This document shows, in pieces, positions 22,942-24,435 of a stretch of DNA of 24,435 nucleotides. The stretch covers positions 1 through 24,435 of the forward strand of contig SOIY01000204.1 in NCBI GenBank assembly GCA_004376785.1. Direction: 5' to 3'. The notes beneath the pieces are model-generated. The model did not search any database. It was not told the DNA's origin and saw only the letters and a program-made list of their open reading frames with translations. The first letter of the stretch is position 1, and every line of letters starts with the position of its first letter. The stretch comes from Candidatus Stahliibacteriota bacterium (lineage in GTDB: Bacteria > Hydrothermota > Tepidihabitantia > SM23-42). Made by a program: the position numbers and the translations under genes.

Positions 22942-24000
22942 ATGAGAACAGGAATTGCAGAAATGCCCCTACATTATGGAAAAGCACCACGATGGTTATT
23001 TGAGAAAATGGTTAAACTCTCAAGGGCAATTATTGAGGTAGCTGTTATTGAAAAAGGTGCCAATGAATTTCTTCGTCGAATCTCTGATCCTTTTTGGTTT
23101 CAAGCCTTTGGCTCTGTCTTGGGATTTGACTGGCATTCATCAGGAGTCACTACTACGGTCTGTGGCGCAATGAAGCAAGGAACAAAAGATATTTCAAAAG
23201 AGCTGGGAATCTATTTCTGCGGTGGAAAAGGCGGAGCATCGAGAAAAACTCCTGTACAAATACAAAAAATTTCTGAAAGGCTGGCAATGAACCCAATACG
23301 ATTGATATATGCATCAAAGCTTTCAGCGAAAGTTGATAATACCTGTGTACAGGATGGATATAATCTCTACCACCATATGTTTATCTTTACAAAGGATGGT
23401 AATTGGAGTGTTATCCAACAGGGGATGAATCCAGAAAATCATATTGCCAGAAGATACCATTGGCTCTCATCAAATGTAAAATCCTATACTTGCGAACCTC
23501 ATACTGCGATCTGTTGTGAGCGCAAACAAGCTTGTTTGAATATGGTTGCGCTGGAAAGCAAATCATCTCGTAATATCGTAACCACCATTGCAAAAGAGCA
23601 CCCTGACCAAATATTAAAAGAAACCAAAAAAATTCTCAGGATGCCAACACGTCACCCTGTTGTAAATTTGGACATTAATCCAAAATACTTCCATAAAATA
23701 CTTTTGAAAACATATGAACAATCACCAGATAATTTTGAAAAATTGATTTCTATTCAAGGTGTAGGTCCTAAAACAATCAGGGCATTGGCACTCATTGGTG
23801 AATTACTCTATGGTGAAACACCGTCATTCCGTGACCCAGCACGATATTCATTTGCCCACGGTGGTAAGGATGGTTATCCCTTTCCAGTAAACAAAAAAAC
23901 ATACAATAACTCAATAGCCTTTTTAGAATCAGCAATTAAAAAGGCAAAGATTGGACAAACCGACAAACTGAAAGCCCTCAAAAGGCTCACGTTTATATAG
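22942..24000 (+). CDS. DUF763 family protein with helix-hairpin-helix motif
   Basis: This 352-aa protein matches DUF763 (COG1415), a family of archaea and some, mostly thermophilic, bacteria with no known reaction. The N-terminus, MRTGIAEMPLHYGKAPRWL, is the family signature. Other conserved-looking blocks are GFDWHSSGVTTTVCGAMKQG (61-80), DGYNLYHHMFIFTKDGNW (138-155) and a Cys/His-rich stretch, CEPHTAICCERKQAC (184-198), that could bind metal. A helix-hairpin-helix motif, IQGVGPKTIRAL (271-282), is followed by DPARYSFAHGGKDGYPFPV. The motif suggests non-specific DNA contact, so a nucleic-acid role is plausible but not shown. Translation is predicted to start on a leaderless mRNA. Confidence 0.88.
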   Translation: MRTGIAEMPLHYGKAPRWLFEKMVKLSRAIIEVAVIEKGANEFLRRISDPFWFQAFGSVLGFDWHSSGVTTTVCGAMKQGTKDISKELGIYFCGGKGGASRKTPVQIQKISERLAMNPIRLIYASKLSAKVDNTCVQDGYNLYHHMFIFTKDGNWSVIQQGMNPENHIARRYHWLSSNVKSYTCEPHTAICCERKQACLNMVALESKSSRNIVTTIAKEHPDQILKETKKILRMPTRHPVVNLDINPKYFHKILLKTYEQSPDNFEKLISIQGVGPKTIRALALIGELLYGETPSFRDPARYSFAHGGKDGYPFPVNKKTYNNSIAFLESAIKKAKIGQTDKLKALKRLTFI

Positions 24001-24112
24001 AAGGCAATTCAAGGCAATTTGGGGCAGTTGAAGGCAAACATGGTTTCAAACTACAGGGCAATTAAAGGCAGTTTGGGGCAATTCAGGGCAAATTAAAAGC
24101 AACTTTTTACTC
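24001..24112. repeat. 10-bp-period GGCAATT tandem repeat
   Basis: Directly after the DUF763 stop, about nine degenerate copies of a roughly 10-bp unit (AAGGCAATTC, AAGGCAATTT, GGGGCAGTTG, AAGGCAAACA and so on) run in two blocks, 24001-24040 and about 24055-24112. A 15-bp unrelated stretch separates them. GGCA recurs every 10-11 bp. There is no spacer-repeat alternation of the CRISPR kind and no coding capacity. Confidence 0.75.
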
Positions 24113-24150
24113 TCAATTTCTTACCTGTGAATTTTAACTTTAATGAGCAG

Positions 24151-24205
24151 ACGATTTATGTTATCCTTCGACTGCCTCAGGGTAAACTCCGTGGACATAA
24201 ATCGT
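24151..24205. repeat. Dyad 1: ACGATTTATGT ... ACATAAATCGT
   Basis: A perfect 11-bp inverted repeat (24151-24161 against 24195-24205) encloses an imperfect inner stem (TTATCCT against AGGGTAA). The centre, CCTTCGACTGCCTCAGG, resembles dispersed intergenic palindromes I recall from other bacteria, but that likeness is from memory. Confidence 0.65.
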
Positions 24206-24206
24206 A

Positions 24207-24233
24207 GTCATTGATATCTTTGATGTCAATGAC
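24207..24233. repeat. Dyad 2: 12-bp hairpin with 3-nt loop
   Basis: GTCATTGATATC (24207-24218) and GATGTCAATGAC (24222-24233) pair over 12 positions as RNA (one G-U) around the loop TTT. No T-run follows in either direction, so a simple terminator is unlikely. Confidence 0.6.
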
Positions 24234-24245
24234 GTCTGTGAATTA

Positions 24246-24354
24246 ACCCCGCACCTTATTTTGCTTAATGTATACGCATTGATTACGCATTCTGTAGAAC
24301 CCAGGGAATAAATAGTGGTTTATCTGCATACTTATGCCGAACAAGGTGCGGGGT
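24246..24354. mobile_element. MITE-like element with perfect 12-bp terminal inverted repeats
   Basis: ACCCCGCACCTT (24246-24257) is matched exactly in reverse complement at 24343-24354, defining a 109-bp unit. The pairing continues imperfectly inward (GCTTAATGTATACGCA against the complement of TGCATACTTATGCC). It has no reading frame. This structure fits a non-autonomous miniature element. Flanking target duplications are not evident, so the call is tentative. Confidence 0.45.
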
Positions 24355-24367
24355 CAAATTCGACTAC

Positions 24368-24408
24368 AGATTTATGAGCACTCACCTACCGGTGAGCTCC
24401 ATAAATCT
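24368..24408. repeat. Dyad 4: AGATTTATG ... CATAAATCT hairpin
   Basis: AGATTTATG (24368-24376) and CATAAATCT (24400-24408) pair, then CTCACC (24381-24386) pairs with GGTGAG (24391-24396) around the loop TACC. The outer arms share ATTTATG / CATAAATC with dyad 1, suggesting two members of one repeat family. Confidence 0.6.
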
Positions 24409-24435
24409 AAGTCTCATTTTACTTTTAACTTGCTT

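Noticed and set aside
24001..24112. CRISPR array
   Set aside because: The units are about 10 bp, degenerate and contiguous, with no unique spacers of constant length and no cas genes.

Overview
The window is an AT-rich bacterial chromosome segment. The gene content points to a deep-branching, Gram-negative, mainly anaerobic lineage: a bacterial V/A-type ATPase operon, two GWxTD-domain proteins, a secreted Asp-box protein with a type IX-secretion-like C-terminal domain, a C25 (gingipain/caspase-fold) peptidase, a GH57 glucan branching enzyme, HypD and DUF763. This mix resembles candidate division WOR-3 (Stahlbacteria) or a relative. That placement is inference from gene families; no rRNA is present.

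Layout. (1) 1-6869, minus strand: one long operon reading C25-like peptidase > 92-aa basic protein > V/A-ATPase subunits C, F, A, B, D > a gene cut off by the left edge. Most genes overlap by 4 nt (ATGA) or lie within 10 nt. The D gene is an exception, set off by AT-rich repeat-like spacers on both sides. Subunit E is not seen. (2) 6870-7261: a divergent promoter region bracketed by a perfect 14-bp inverted repeat, tRNA-Pro(UGG), and the promoter of the next gene. (3) 7262-10912, plus strand: a KamA-family radical SAM enzyme, a secreted Asp-box protein followed by a strong hairpin, and a small HAMP-domain membrane protein. (4) 11016-19137, minus strand: sucCD; then DGC, HypD and a PflX-like radical SAM protein in a row; then two overlapping GWxTD genes. 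(5) 19238-24000, plus strand: GH57 branching enzyme; pcm, tRNA-Pro(CGG), a TIGR00725 SLOG-like protein and apt as one likely transcript; then DUF763. (6) 24001-24435: no gene, but a 10-bp-period tandem repeat followed by four consecutive dyads, one of which looks like a miniature inverted-repeat element.

The most striking signal is in the control regions. Eleven sigma70-type promoters can be read by eye. Nine have a 16-nt spacer and two have 17. At six of them the start codon sits 4-9 nt after the -10 box with no Shine-Dalgarno site, so these transcripts should be leaderless or nearly so. Most genes inside operons have good Shine-Dalgarno sites. The window therefore appears to use both initiation modes, with leaderless starts concentrated at the first gene of transcription units.

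The other notable system-level observation is that the first gene of the V/A-ATPase operon is a caspase-fold peptidase with both catalytic residues and no signal peptide. It is transcribed just ahead of the ATPase subunits.
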